Shown piece after piece: positions 11,543-24,149 of a stretch of 64,000 nt of DNA. The stretch covers positions 33,038-97,037 of the forward strand of contig KZ992426.1 of the NCBI GenBank assembly GCA_003614735.1, written 5' to 3'. How positions within the stretch are numbered: position 1 is the stretch's first letter; every line of letters starts with the position of its first letter. Under the pieces are notes generated by a model. The model searched no databases and was not told the origin of the DNA. It saw only the letters and a program-made list of their open reading frames with translations. A program made the position numbers and the translations under genes. Origin of the DNA: Thamnocephalis sphaerospora (lineage: Eukaryota > Zoopagomycota > Zoopagomycetes > Zoopagales > Sigmoideomycetaceae).

Positions 11543-12141
11543 TGTGAAGAAGGCTGCACATGCCACGATCGCAGCTGTGGCGGCGACAACAAAGATGGCG
11601 TCACAGCGGACACCGCGCGAGTCGAGTCAAACCGATCCAGAGCACAGTCGAGCGTCTACATTAGGTATGCGCGTTAAACCAATGGCAGAGTATCACGCGA
11701 GAATTAGGATGTCCCGCGGCCAGCGTCGCTGCTGCAACCTGCATATCGGGGCGTTTGCAAGAGAACATGCCGTCTGTTCTGCCGCGTGTCTCTTCTGCAC
11801 TCAGCCATCGGCTTCCTTGCCCGCCCCCTATTCTCTCCTATTCTCTCCTGTAGTTAGATACCAAGCTGTACTCCGTGCCACAGTCTTCTGCGCGGCTGAT
11901 CACCACCAAAGGCTATTTCGAACCAAGGCTCGTCTGCTCGCTTATCCCCAGCCTTTGCCTCGCTCCTTTTCCTCGCCACTGTTCATCACTACTGCTGCTG
12001 CTGCTGCTGCTGCTGAATTCTCTACGCTAATCACTACGGCTCATCTCGGTCGCCAGCACGCGCTGTAAATTGCCAGCGACCACACCACCGCATTTCGTCT
12101 CTGTGTGCCGCTCTCTCTCTCTCTAGCTGGCATTGGCAACA
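11543..12141. promoter_or_regulatory. Shared divergent promoter region of FRG1 and P2X
   Basis: About 600 bp separate the two start codons (11542 minus, 12142 plus). The region contains a GCT/CTG run (about 11991-12013) and a CT-dinucleotide run (about 12113-12124) just before the P2X start. No TATA box is obvious. Bidirectional regulation is inferred only from the arrangement. Confidence 0.4.
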
Positions 12142-13770
12142 ATGATGGTCTGGATAAAGGGAAGGGTCGGTCAAATTGACCTAGACGACCTACTCGCGTA
12201 AGTGTAATATATGTATATACCGGCTGCCTCAATGGCACGTCTTGCTAAACACTCGCTCCGCTAGGTATGACACCTTCAAGGTGGTGCACGTGCGCGACCG
12301 GCGTCTAGGCGGACTTTACTGGTTTTTCAATATCGCCATTTTTGCGTATGTCATTTACTCCATCGTCATCGACCAAAAATACAACATCAAGGAGGCACCT
12401 GTGCCGGGTAAGAGCACACCGGGCGTAACCGCATCCATGCAACAACAGCCTACTTACATGCATGTCCGCATGCTTGCTCTCACATGGCCTTGTCACAACA
12501 GGCTCCGTACGTATATCGCTTAAAGAGCCGGCCAACGGCATAGGCACACCTGGCTATTGCGCGCAAACTCAGGGGTGTGTTTACCTGGCTGCCGACCAAA
12601 TTCTCTTTCCACAGGGCTCCGATCGTGAGCTCTTCATCACCACCCGCATTTCGCGCACCACCTACACGCCACGCCCAGGATGCGACGCCGAAATGCCCAC
12701 AAACCCAGACTGTGTGTACACCGAAGGCACACGCAATGCGTCGCGCAACATGTACGTGGCCGACATCGAAAACTATACGGTAAGCCACCGCACGCCACAA
12801 AGCGCAATACACATCGTCAGAGCTGACACGATGCGCGCGCCTATGCGAAACTGGCCGGAATAGCTTATGATTGAACACTCGATTCGTGGCAAGGTGACCA
12901 GCATTTCAATGCGCTCTGGCCTACTTAAAGGCGCATTGGTTGCTCAAGGTGCAAAAGCAAAGGACCCAGCATCGATCAGGCGATATGAGAATGCGACCAT
13001 GAGCAAGGACGTGCCTGCCAGCGCAGCACGGCCAGAAAACGTGGACGGCGATGTGATGCGCGTTGGTGAACTGCTGGACGCCGTCAGTCTGAATCTAGAC
13101 AGTACGTCGCTGCTAGGCATAATCGCTGGGCCAACAAAATCGTCCGCTAACCATGCCGCGTGATGTGACCTCGTTCGCTATTCAAGCGCCATCCTTTGCC
13201 CCAGGTGCCAACCGCGCCAACGGCGAGTCACAACGTAGTGCCGGCGCCGTCATTGTCGTTATCATCGACTACTTGAACCGTATGAGCCGCAGCGACGAGC
13301 TCAAGTACTATTATCGCCCATCGATCATTGACGGTGCCGAGTACAAGATCATGGAAACGCGTAGGAATCCTGACGGCACAATTACCGAGTTCAACCGACA
13401 TGGTGTCAAAATTACGTTTCAGCAGTCAGGCATTATTGGTCGGTTTGATTTCCTCACGCTGCTGATCAACCTAGTGTCTGCTATTGCTCTACTCAAGATG
13501 GCTTCGCTCATCGTGGAAGTGCTCATGCTGCGCTTTTTGCCAGAGCGCCAAGAGTACCAGCGCTCCAAATTCGAGCACACTGAGGACTTTGGCGATTTGC
13601 GTAAGATGCGGAAGCGCGCCTCCTCGAATGCCAACTCGGAGGAGGAAACAAAAGAGGCTGACAAGGAGGCTGGGCTAGTCCGCGGCCGGAATGCCTCGGC
13701 CCCCGAATTCCTCACTGTGTCTATTGCGCCGCCGCCGGAAAACGTGGCGGTAGGCTCTTATCGTCAGTAG
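12142..13770 (+). CDS. P2X-family ATP-gated cation channel
   Basis: Exons 12142-12197, 12265-12407, 12502-12779, 12864-13101 and 13205-13770 join to 426 residues with two membrane spans, the P2X topology. N-terminal YDTFKVVHVRDRRLG precedes TM1 (about residues 34-55), and GSVRISLK follows at the position of the conserved ATP-contact lysines. TM2 is about residues 319-345 (FDFLTLLINLVSAIALL) and is followed by YQRSK, matching the YxxxK stabilisation motif of P2X tails. The ectodomain has few cysteines (GYCAQTQGC, PGCD, PDC), unlike the ten of vertebrates but like microbial members. The second ligand lysine/NFR region is replaced by ELKYYYRPS. In Dictyostelium such channels act in the contractile vacuole; location here is unknown. 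Start chosen at the first ATG; the next codon is also ATG. Confidence 0.92.
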
Positions 13771-14739
13771 TTTATTGGCTACGAAGACTGTTGTCGCCCA
13801 TGACAACTAGACATGGCCATCTGCCATGCAAGCGTCCAGTGCTCGGTGGGCTGTTTGACGGCGTGTATAGAGCAAAGGCAAACATGGCCTAGCTTTGGCG
13901 TATGGGTCTGGCAAGGGTATTTTCTATACAATAATACATGTTTGCTGTTTGTAACCTCATATCTAATTGCAACTGACAAGTACATGGTTGATTACAACAA
14001 TGTGCAATTGCCACTCACTGGAGTAGCTTCTACAGTCATAGATGCGCGTATTGCGCGAAACAAAGGTGCGAGTACACGTACTAACACATTAAGATTCAAT
14101 ATTTGGTTGCTGATGAGCATGTCATTGCCGCCTGATGAATGTCTGTACATCCGTGATGGCACTAGCTCTTTGGCATAGCTAATCGACTACAACCAGGATA
14201 CCGACGCGGCCAATCCTTGCCCGTCGCCTAATCAACCATCTATGTCAGTCAACGCAACCAGCGCGCTCAAGTGTCACTCTGTCGCTACCAGAGCACACGC
14301 GAATGGTTTCAATTGCGCTCAATGGAGTAAAAACAGTGTTTGTCTTAGCTTGCAGCTTCAATCGCTTCAGTGCAGCACATATACCATGAATAGCCAAGGC
14401 AGCAGCTCTCTTGTTTACTGATGTATGTTCCACCAACTTTTATTAGGCATATGCGGACTCTAGAACGCCAAAAGTCCTCCAGCTGGACTAGCGGGACGCA
14501 GACATGTATGCTACAAGCACGACAAGTAAAAAGCGGCGGCGTTTTTTTTTTGGTTACTGGGGAGTATCCCACTGACGTTTTATTAAGTGTCGGTGGACTC
14601 GTGAGCGTAAAATGCTCCCAGCCTGACTAGCGGTTCGCTGACTAGCATGTCGCAAACACAAGAAAAGCGGCGGCGTTGCTAGGTTCGTCAATGTTATTGA
14701 CTGTAATATTATATAATTCAAATCCATAGTTTGTAAGTT
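13771..14739. other. Intergenic region, no gene recognised
   Basis: About 970 bp downstream of P2X and upstream of tRNA-Trp. AT-richer than average in places. Short open frames (up to 121 codons, 13813-14178) lack any recognisable motif and start inside the P2X 3' flank. Confidence 0.5.
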
Positions 14740-14811
14740 GGGGGGTTGGCGCAACGGTAGCGCGTTCGCCTCCAGAGCGAAAGGCTGGGTGTTCGAATCA
14801 CTCACTCCTCA
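14740..14811 (+). tRNA. tRNA-Trp (CCA anticodon), intronless
   Basis: A 72-base cloverleaf. The acceptor arm GGGGGGT pairs with ACTCCTC. The D arm is GCGC/GCGC with loop AACGGTA. The anticodon arm TTCGC/GCGAA holds loop CTCCAGA, giving anticodon CCA (Trp). The T arm GGGTG/CACTC holds loop TTCGAAT. Discriminator base A at 14811. No 3' CCA is encoded, as expected for a eukaryotic nuclear tRNA. Internal A and B boxes are intact (TGGCGCAACGG and GTTCGAATC). Confidence 0.96.
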
Positions 14812-14814
14812 ACC

Positions 14815-14821
14815 TTTTTTT
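14815..14821 (+). terminator. RNA polymerase III terminator
   Basis: A run of seven T residues three bases after the tRNA discriminator base, the normal Pol III stop signal. Confidence 0.85.
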
Positions 14822-15976
14822 GCCAAATTCCATTGTTTTCACGCCTTTAATCTTGTAGCGTTTCCACGTCTAGTGCAACGTTTTACGCATCCAAAGCCAG
14901 ATGGGTTGGGTGCATGTTGCTATAGCTGGGCCAGAGGGATCAGGGCGAGTGAGGAAAGCCTACAATAGCAAATGAGCCACGTGCGACGTAAAGTGATTGA
15001 TTGGCACAATATCAGATCAGTCAGGCTGCGTACCGACAAACTTGAGTAAAAGTGGCAATATAGCCAATCGAGCTGGTAAAGCGCAGCATCAAGACAAGGT
15101 AGAATGCTGCTAAATAGTAGCTCGCATCTGTTATTCAAGAAAGGCTGCCCGGTCGCCAGAATGCTAGGCATCCCCGCTTTGTAGCGATTCCACAGCTGCT
15201 ATTTTTGGTGTTTGCACAGCAGCATCTTTTGCAATGCGCCGCGTCTCCTATACGACTTTAGCTTTGGCACAAGCCCAGCCGATAGTTTGTCATGGCAGAC
15301 GATCTTATGACGTCATTCTCGAGGGAAACCGCGGTTTTGGCATGAATACTGAGATCTAGGCGTGAATCTATAGTGGGCCCGAATTTTCGGCTAGGTTTAC
15401 TACATTTCGGACGTATGGCATTGCCAAGGCTGAGCTGCTGGACGTTGAAGTGGGTAGTGCCAAAAGTGACGTAGCGTGCTTTAGCTTGGCCAGAACACCC
15501 TGGCGTGTTGTCGCTCGCAATTCATTGAAGCGATTATATCTGCATGCTGTATATTCTCTACTTGTTGCGTACGATGGCTTTCAAACCAGCGGCACGTTTA
15601 GTATGACTGCATAGCCTAGTTAACGGACAGCTGGCGATGCGTTAATGGCGACATCGCTTCTGGCCATCAAACGATGCGTAAACCACCAGGTCCGCTGCAT
15701 GAACGGACCCTTGTTGCTTTGCTGCAATGCTGACGGTATGCTGGCTTCCGAGTTTACTGACGGCGTCTTTAAGCAATGAAGCAGCTCTATCCTGAATGCC
15801 CCTTTGCTCATGGCGGATGCATGGTGGAGCGGGGGCTGTTCCATGTCTATGCTACGAATGGGCGGTGGTGGTCATTGAATCAGTCAGCTCTTGTGATGCC
15901 GACCGGTTCCGACGTCCACATTGTTCGCGGATCGCCTCATTTTGCTTTCTTGCGTACACGTTTGTGGAATCTCGTC
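14822..15976. other. Intergenic region, no gene recognised
   Basis: About 1.15 kb between tRNA-Trp and COA1. An in-frame ORF extends upstream of the chosen COA1 start as far as 15776, but that extra segment looks unlike a mitochondrial presequence and is treated as untranslated. Nothing else recognised. Confidence 0.45.
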
Positions 15977-16718
15977 ATGCTGCCACGCTTGACCAACTCT
16001 ACGCATCGCGTCTACGCGACTGCCGGCCGTCTGTACAGCCGCAGCGTGCTTGCCACCTGCCGACCTGCATGCCAGCCGTGTCGCTCACTTTCCAGCGCTG
16101 GCAGTAAACGTGGCGTCACCACCACTGCCGCTGGCGACAAGGCGTTTGATGCCTTTGCTCGGGTCAATACCAAGCTTCCGGAGCCTGAAAAGCCTTTGCG
16201 TCGCTGGCTGCGCTATGGCGCGTATGCCACGGTGGGCGTTGTTGTTTGGAAGGTCTGTCTTGGGCTGGCCTTTAATCAGCAGCGACTCAACAGCTCGGTC
16301 ATGTCGGGCGCGCTCTTTGCCGTGCAGCATGACCCGGCCGTCATTGCGGTGCTCGGTGAGGGTGTGCAGCTGGCCAAGCAGTATGCGTGGCTGCCACGGC
16401 CCTTTGTGCTTGGAACCGTGAATCAGCTGCATGGCGTAGTGGACATTAGGTTTAACGTAGCGGGCAATCGCGGTACGTACTTTTGGTGACATGGCAGCGC
16501 ATGAACGCTATGCCGCCGTGCTTGCTCGCGCGTTCGTTAACACTTGGACTGGTCTGCTTTCAGGCAATGGCGTTGTTCACTTTCGATCGACTCGCGCATA
16601 CAAGACGGCAAACTGGACGACGGACCTTTTCCACCTGCAGCTGGAGAATGGACAGAAAATCGAGCTTCCCAGTGCCGAGGCGATGGCAGAGGCCACGGAG
16701 GTTTCTGCCCTAACTTGA
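15977..16718 (+). CDS. COA1: COA1-like cytochrome c oxidase assembly factor
   Basis: Exons 15977-16472 and 16564-16718 encode 216 residues. The start at 15977 gives an Arg/Ser/Thr-rich mitochondrial targeting sequence (MLPRLTNSTHRVYATAGRLY). An upstream in-frame ATG at 15776 adds 67 residues without targeting character. A hydrophobic span (YGAYATVGVVVWKVCLGLAF) anchors the protein in the inner membrane. The C-terminal domain has the Coa1/Tim21-like pattern: SSVMSGALFAVQHDP, VDIRFNVAGNRGNGVVHF, RSTRAYKTANW, LHLQLENG-type ending. Coa1 helps early maturation of Cox1 in complex IV assembly. The family is divergent, so the exact ortholog is less certain than the fold. Confidence 0.78.
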
Positions 16719-18191
16719 AGGCCATGGCGGCCTGAATGCTGTAGATAGGCGCAGCGTAGGTCAGCGACAACGATGGCCTATTAATGGCGCCGATTTGTCT
16801 GGAATTCTATTGTCAATGAATGCACCGGAAATGCTGATGTTGGCAAAGTCTAACGAGCGGATTCTGATGTCGAGATGCCACACACTGTTGCAGGTAGCGC
16901 TGGTGGTTTGTAAACATACGGGTGGTAATGGCGAAATGCAGTCATCTGGTCGAGAACCAGTGCATCAGCTCGTTGCATTGATGTGCCGTACCCTACGGGT
17001 CTACACTGCGACGTTATCAATTTCTAGGCGAGGTTTCGCATGTGTGATGATAGTGACAATTTTTCCAATATCCAGCCACCAGTAGCTGCAGGCAGTGTCC
17101 AGCATGCCGATGTTTGGTATGATCACAGTTCACCGCACTCTCTTGTTCTCTCTTTGGCTTGCACATCCTGTCATGTTGTCTTGCGCTGCAGGTGTGTACA
17201 CTTGCTTCACCACCTTTGCCGAGCGAATCAAAGTGCGAAGCGTCTGCAAATCAATGAACGTCCCACAAGTGCTGGTATGACATCCAGTAAGAATGGCGTC
17301 GCTCGGTAGGATTGCGCTTTGTGCCACCCACGGGAGCAGAGCTGGGAAGCATTTCTCGGCCAACAATGAATGTATGCGCATACACACTACCCGTGGGATG
17401 ATGCAGCGGCAGCGGCGAGCAGCAGCGCTTGGCCAGCTGCAGCAGGTGCATGCGCCAGAGTTCGCCTGAAATTGGCAAAGATTGAACAAGTTGCGCAGGT
17501 CGATCAAAGCCATGGCCGGCTTAGACGCTGGCGGTGTCTGTGCGGCGGCAGCAGTGCTCTGTGTGGACTAGCGCTTGTAAGCATACATGGCAAAAATACC
17601 CCGCTATGCAAAAGGGATGGGCGGTGTAGCAGCAAATCCGCGACAGGTGAGCTGCGTCAGCTGTCTTGTGAGGAGCCTCAGCATCGGCTCATGATCGTAT
17701 CTATCTGGCATAGTGGACCAGGGCCGTGTGTGTGTGTGTGTGCGTCCACGCTCAGTACACTTTCTCAACAAGGCAGTAGTTTTGAAACGCGGTGTGGTGG
17801 GCTCCTTGGCCATCTAGGATCGGCTATGTTAGCCGTCGACCATGCGAGCCCCAGGTTCGCCGCGCTTCTGCTCTTTCCTGTCATAGTTTGTCCCGCATTA
17901 CTCCTAGTCATCCCTCATTCGCTGCCTTGCACTATCGTCTTCTTACTAAATACCCTTTCGCTTGCGTCTTGCCTACTTTGCTGCGCTATTCGAGCGCCGC
18001 GTGTTGTATCCGCTTCGCCAACACACTACGCTTTCTTCCTATTACGCAGGCGCTCTTTCACCCTGGCCGTGTGGCTGTGCTGCACCGCCTTGCTCATTGC
18101 TACCTAGCCGATACTCGCCAGCGGCCGGCGGTGCACTCTTGTCGCCCGCCACTTTCTTCGCCCGCCGCTCTGACGTGCATACTCCGCCACC
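16719..18191. other. Unresolved region between COA1 and the spectraplakin-like gene
   Basis: About 1.47 kb with splice-like signals on both strands but no convincing gene model. On the plus strand, 16714-17085 is open and includes a segment resembling an MLLE/PABC helix pair (see findings). On the minus strand, 17813-17604 and 17580-17390 have presequence-like and Ala/Pro-rich peptides (MLRLLTRQLTQL; AAAAQTPPASKPAMAL) followed by possible exons near 17245 and 16870. A minus-strand mitochondrial protein gene, convergent with COA1 and divergent from the next gene, is plausible but its product is not recognised. A GT run lies at about 17727-17742. Confidence 0.3.
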
Positions 18192-21100
18192 ATGTCTTGG
18201 ACCGTGCCGCGCAAGTTCAGACCGGGCGACCGCACGACGGGTGCGGCCACAGACCGCGTCCGCAAGCTGGCCTCCATGTTTGAGGAGGTGCAGAAAAAGA
18301 CGTTCACCAAGTGGCTGAATGTACAGCTGCGCGACACAGACCAGGTTGTGGAGGCGCTCGAGTTTGACCTGCGTGATGGCAAGACGCTGCTTGCGCTACT
18401 TTATACCCTGGCGCGCAGGCCGATCCCTGCTGCAGAGCGCGGCACCATGCGCATTCATCGTATGGCCAATGTCAGCAAGGCGCTACGTTTCCTTGAGGCT
18501 CAGCTGGGCGGACCGCTTATGAACGTGGGCGCCGAGGACATTGTGGACGGCAATCTCAAGCTCACGCTCGGCCTGGTCTGGGTGGTTATTCTACGCTTTC
18601 AAATTCAGCGCGCCGCCAAGGATACAGCTGAGGACTCGTTCCTGACCGACTCTAGTTCACTGGATATTCTGGCTGATGGTGACGCAGCGGTAAGACAGAC
18701 TGCATGTGCGCACACCATTGGCAGTCGCAGCGAGCGCGTGTCGGGACAGTCATGGATGCAAACAACTGACGTTGCATTTTTGCATTGACAGAACAGCGGA
18801 GACATGCGGCGACGACATGGCGCCGGCGCCATTAATCAGCACGATGTCAAGGCATCGTTGCTTGCTTGGGTGCGCGCGCAGACCGCTCATTACGTGAACG
18901 CGCCGCCCGTCAGCGACTTTAATTGTGCGTGGCAGGATGGTCGGTTGTTTATGGTGCTCATCCACAAGCACGATCCAGCCACGATCGCGGATATCGATGA
19001 TGTGCTTACGCGCGAGAGTGCGGATCACTGGCATAATACGCTCACGGAAGCTTTTGCGCTGGCGCAAACGCATCTGAACATTTCCCCGCTGCTGGACGCC
19101 GACGATATCACCACCATGGATGTGCCCGACGAGCGATCCATCATGATTTACGTCTCCGAGTTCTACGTAGCAATGACGGCTCGGCAAAAGGAGGAGGTGC
19201 TGGCACGCCGCGCTATCGAGGACCAGCGTCGCGCCGAATCCTACCGAGACACCCAGTCTGTGACGGCGCGTGTGGTGGACGAGGAGCGTGCACGTCTTGG
19301 CCGCGAGTTTAACGAGCGCGAGCAACGCGCCACGCGTCAAATTCTCGAGCAGAACCGCAACCGGCTGCGCAACGTGCAGGTCAGGGTTCCCGAAATGCCC
19401 GAAGAGGAATTTACGCCGCACATGGAGGTGCAGCACGACACAGCTGCCGGCACCATGCCGCGTGCCCTCATGCAGCAGGATTCGCCCACGCCGTCCGCCT
19501 TGGCGATGGATGGTGTTTCCAGCATGATGCATGAAGAGGAGCAGAGCATGGAGGAGCACGCTGATGTTCAGGAACTGAGCACTGATATGAGCACCATTGG
19601 CGCACTGTCGGATGATCATATCCTGTACAGTGAGGCAGAGTCTGCCAACATCACCGAGTCGCCGGGCTCGGCTACGTTCAGCAACTGCTCCTATGCCGAC
19701 GTGACTTTCAGCCCTACCGACGACCTGCGGGCCATGTCTAGCCCACGACTGCCGCCATCGCCATCCAACTTGGTAAGTGGCAAGGCAAGGCCATGCGGTC
19801 GTTGTGTAACCAACGCACTTTTACTAACGGAGAATTACGCGGTCACACTCCATCACTAGTCTCACGAAAATGCCAATGGCAGCTTGCTTGTTGGCGTGGA
19901 GGTGGACGAGGAGGAGAGGGAGGAGGTGGCTGTGGCGGATTGCCAGGTGGCCAATGACAGTGCCATCGTTTCGGACGAAGCTCAGGATGGCGACGACCAA
20001 GTGTGTCCGTCACCCAAGGTGCAGCCAGAGTCTGCTGAAACGCACAGCGTGGCGGCTATCACTGTTGCATCACCTGCGGGTTCGACCACAGCAGGGTGTT
20101 TGGAGGAGGTGACCGAGACAGAGCTATCCACGCCGCCGACAGAGCCTGCTACACCGATGGCTGGGTCACCGGTCGCTGAACACACGCCAATACTCAAGCC
20201 TGCTCCAACATTCGAGTCTACACAAGAGTCCGCCGCACTGGCGGTGTCTATTCCTGCACCCGAGTCCATCGTCGCAGATAAGCCGCAGCCTGCAAAAGAG
20301 TCATCGCCTGTGGAAGTGTCGTTGCTTGCGGACCGATCCTTGCCTGTGGAGGAGTCTCTGCCCGCGGACGAGTCGCTGCTTACGGAACAACCGTCGCCGA
20401 CACAGGTGCCATTGCCCGAGTCTGCAGACACTTCGGTTGTTGCGCTGGTGGACATACCCGCACTCCAGCTGGAAGAGACGTCGACGTCTGCGGGTGATCC
20501 GACTGCTGTTCAAGTCTCACCTGCACTGGCTCCCGTGGAAGCATCGCCACAGCTAGAGACCGTCAGTCCCAAGCCTCGTAGGGTTAGTAGGCCATCGCTT
20601 ACGCTCGATCCGGAGCTGGCCAACTCGTTGGTCAAGCAGGTGAATGGGCGGGCCTTGTCTCCGGCCAGAAGATCCGCCAGCAAGCCAAACACCCCGGTGT
20701 CTCTTACTATCAGCGTACCGCCTCCACTGCCCGTTCGCACTGACGACGAGCAGGTGATGCACAATAATGCGCTGCGTTTGTTTAGCAAGGCAGAGCAGCT
20801 CTACAACCAGATGATGGAGGACTGCAGCCATGCCCTCGATAAGCTTCCGGAACCACGGTCCATGGATACGTTTGCAACCATTAGTGATATGCAGCAGTTT
20901 GTATCGCGGACTGCCGGCGCCTCTGCCTGCTTAGCTGTGATCGAGAAAAACGACGCACTGGGAGCCATAAAGGCCATATCCGATGAGATCTCCAGTCATT
21001 GCAAGAATTGCGAGCTTCTTTTGGACTGCGAACTTTTGGATGAGTCGGCCTCTGTTCTACTGGAACGACTGTCCGAGGAGGAGGAACTGTGTCGACAGCT

Positions 21101-23723
21101 TTCCGGCGAAGTCACCGGGCTAATCCACATTGCCGAGGCGGTCCAGAGCATTGGCGAGCGGCTTCAAAAGGCTGAAAGCGATCTGGATGACATGCTGGTG
21201 GAGGACCAGGCACCGGACCAGACACGCATCAATCTTGTCAAGGCAGCGGTCGCGGACGTAATTGGCATGCTGCACCAGCAGGCGCCAGCCAACTGTCCGC
21301 CTGCAGTGGCTAATGAGCTGACACGATCGCGTGAGCTGGCTGGCCGAGTGACCGCACGTCTGGATGCCTGCGACCGCTACTTTGTTGGCGATACGCAGCT
21401 GAATCGAGTGCAGTCGCGCATCAACGCTGTCAAGGAAAAAATCGTCACGATTGCGCAGTTTGTGCCGGCGGCGCTTACAGCGGTGATTGAAGAGATTGAA
21501 GAGCAGTTTGAGCACATCAGCACAGACTTGAAGCGGCTAGAATTCGACGAGGTCTTGGAAAACACAGAAGACGACTTTGGCGAAGAGATCACGGACATGC
21601 TCAACATCCGCAAGATGGAGCTAATGGAAAGTCTACTGCAGGCACGTGCCGAGTTTGCACAGTCCAAGGAGGATGCCTATCGCGTCAAGCGTGCCGCGTT
21701 CATCGTCGACGAGTGTCGCCGCTACGTGTTTGAGTGTTCCGGGCGCTATCGCAAGCACACGGCTGAGCGCGAAGATCGGCTGATTGCACTGCTGGTCGAT
21801 GAAGATGGCGAGGTCGGTACGGCGGCCATTATTGACGGCGTACCTGAACGGTCCAGTGAGGACATCAACGCCACGCTTGCCGAGGTGGAACAGGGCTGTG
21901 AAAAGCTGTTCAATTTGTGCACCGATGGCCTTGCGGACCGCAAAGAGGTGGCCACGGCGTTGCGCGAGGCAGAGCGTGCGCGCGAAGATGTGCGCGGTGC
22001 CATTGATCTTGCACACAACCTGGATGCAATGCTGAAGCGCTATGGCGAGACCATCTCCTTTTATGCAAGCGTTATGCAGCGCATCGACAAGGCACGCAAG
22101 GCACTGCCCACCGACCATCAGTCGGTTGGCGGTAAATTCCAGGAGCCGGAGCTGATGAAGATTGGCGCAGAGATCATGCGCATTACGGCGGACGACTGCG
22201 CTGCACTACGAGACAGCATCGACGACTACTGTGCCAGCGACTTTGTACTTGCAACCGAGTTGGCCACGCTCGACCGCTTCCGCGTCAAGGTTAACAAGAA
22301 TCTCACAAAGCTAGTGTCGTCATGGAATACGCTCAAGGCAGAGCTGGAGTCGTTGCGTGTTGACAGCAAAGAGAGTCACCTGCGTCTAGAGTATTCGCGC
22401 CAGCTTTCAGAGGTGGCGGCGCGTGTCAACCAGTTGCAGGACGCAGTGCTGGACGCAGCACGCGACAGCGACGCGCCTGTGGAGTGTCTGCGTGAGATTC
22501 AAACGCAGGTCGGTGGCCTCACGGAGTATCTGGAGAACATCACCTCGTCAATGCACGATGCGCTTGGTGACAATGGCTGTGACGAGGAGGTGCTGGCTGC
22601 GTACGAAGCGCTTGAGCAGCTGGACAAGTCGATCGAGAGCAAGATCCGCGAGGCGGAGATGCTGCTACAGTTTACCGAGCGGATGCAAGAGCTAGACGCT
22701 CCGCTCAGTATGCTGCTCAACGTCGTCGACGAGTGCATCATGGCCGCGGAAACGGCCAGTGCTCCTGCCGAGATTGCCGCGCTGGTCGAACGTCTGTCTG
22801 TGGCGCTGGAGAATGCGGAAACGACCATTCCAACGATGCTGTCGAGCACAGAGGCACTTGCGCTGGCGGTCAACGGCCGTTCGGCCTCGGACGAATTGGG
22901 CCGGTTCGAGAACCAGTGGCGCGAAACCCGTTCGTTCGCGACGGCAGAGCTGGCGGCGTTGCGCAAGAGACGCGTGCGCAAGGCATCTCTATCGCTTGAT
23001 CCACCAAGGAGCATCCACATGCGTGCCTCAAGTGTCTCTCCATCCAACTGTCCTCCAGGTGCGCGTTCGGGCATTGTGTCGCCGTATACGCACCGACACA
23101 CTGGCTCCGGCCTATCGTCGCCCGCAAGCAGTCCCGGCATGCACGCACGATCACCGCGACGCCCTCCCAGCAGTAATAGCAATACTCCGTCTAGCTTGCC
23201 GGTGCTTAGCAGCCGCGCGCGCTCCGAGTCGCGCAACAGCCTCAAGTGGGTGCGACCACAGGTGGTGCATCCGTCGCCGAACCACTATGTGCCCGACAAC
23301 AACGACAAGCTGGATGTGCAGGTAGCTAACATTGTAAACGAGTGTCCCACCGAGGTCAAAATTACTCGCAACCAGGAGGGCCGCTATCGGATCGGCGACG
23401 CAGAGCGTACCCTCTACTGCCGCATCCTCAACGACCGTATGGTGATGGTGCGCGTTGGTGGCGGCTGGATGGAGCTGTCTCGCTTCCTTGCCACGCACTC
23501 CAGCTCGATGCACAAGCTGGTACCTATCAGCAACAGCCCACTTGCGTCGCCCTCGTCGCCGCTCCACCCTGTCCGCTCGCCGCCCATCCGTTCACCGCAC
23601 AAATCGCCGCTCATGTCGCCGCTCATGTCGCCTGGAAGCCGGTCGCGCAGCCGTGAAACGTCAAATGGATCCGAGGCAAATGTACGCCTTGCGCTGCACT
23701 TGGAGCAGTCGATGCACGGCTAA
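18192..23723 (+). CDS. Spectraplakin-like cytoskeletal linker: tandem CH domains, coiled/spectrin-like rod, GAR domain
   Basis: Exons 18192-18689, 18792-19772 and 19860-23723 give 1,780 residues. Residues about 35-160 and 185-300 are two calponin-homology domains forming an actin-binding module (KKTFTKWLNVQL; DLRDGKTLLALLY; LLAWVRAQTAHY; FNCAWQDGRLFMVLIHKHDP). A charged helix follows (about 310-390), then an acidic Ser/Pro/Glu linker (about 400-780). A long helical rod (about 790-1,530) is rich in heptad-like Leu/Glu/Arg and likely spectrin-like. A Ser/Pro basic stretch precedes a GAS2-related (GAR) microtubule-binding domain at about 1,637-1,712 (VQVANIVNECPTEVKITR; YRIGDAERTLYCRILNDR; VMVRVGGGWMELSRFL). 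The tail is Ser/Pro/Arg repeats (SPLMSPLMSP). By analogy with MACF1/dystonin and GAS2 proteins it should couple actin to microtubules. EF-hands, usual in animal spectraplakins before GAR, are not seen. Confidence 0.9.
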
Positions 23724-24093
23724 GACGACGGCGCTCAATCGCATCTTTCCTCATTTCCAATCACTGCTATGCTCACCTGTTACCCAGTATTGCTACGCCA
23801 GAACGGCATCTTTTGTCAGTATCCCTACAACGTGCCGCTCTTACCATTCTTTCGTTACGCGAATGCTTATTATTATACTGCATTTTTGCCCATATGAATG
23901 CGGGTCTACGTTCGTGACTAGTGCAATACGATTTAGTGCTATTGTGGCACATACGTAGCCATGCGTCATACATGCGCGAGTAAGAAAAAGAAGCAGCACA
24001 GAACAGAGAAAGAGTAGCACATGGAGCGGCGCGATCACGTCTGGCCTCAAAAGCATGCTGCTGATTGCTACTGTTGTTGTTTTGATACTGCTA
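23724..24093. other. Short convergent intergenic region
   Basis: About 370 bp between the stop of the CH/GAR gene (plus) and the stop of CDK5 (minus). AT-richer; no coding sequence seen. Probably the two 3' UTRs. Confidence 0.55.
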
Positions 24094-24149
24094 CTACTGT
24101 TGCTGCTGCTGTTGCTGCTGCTGAGCGACCTGCACTAGAGATGGCATCG

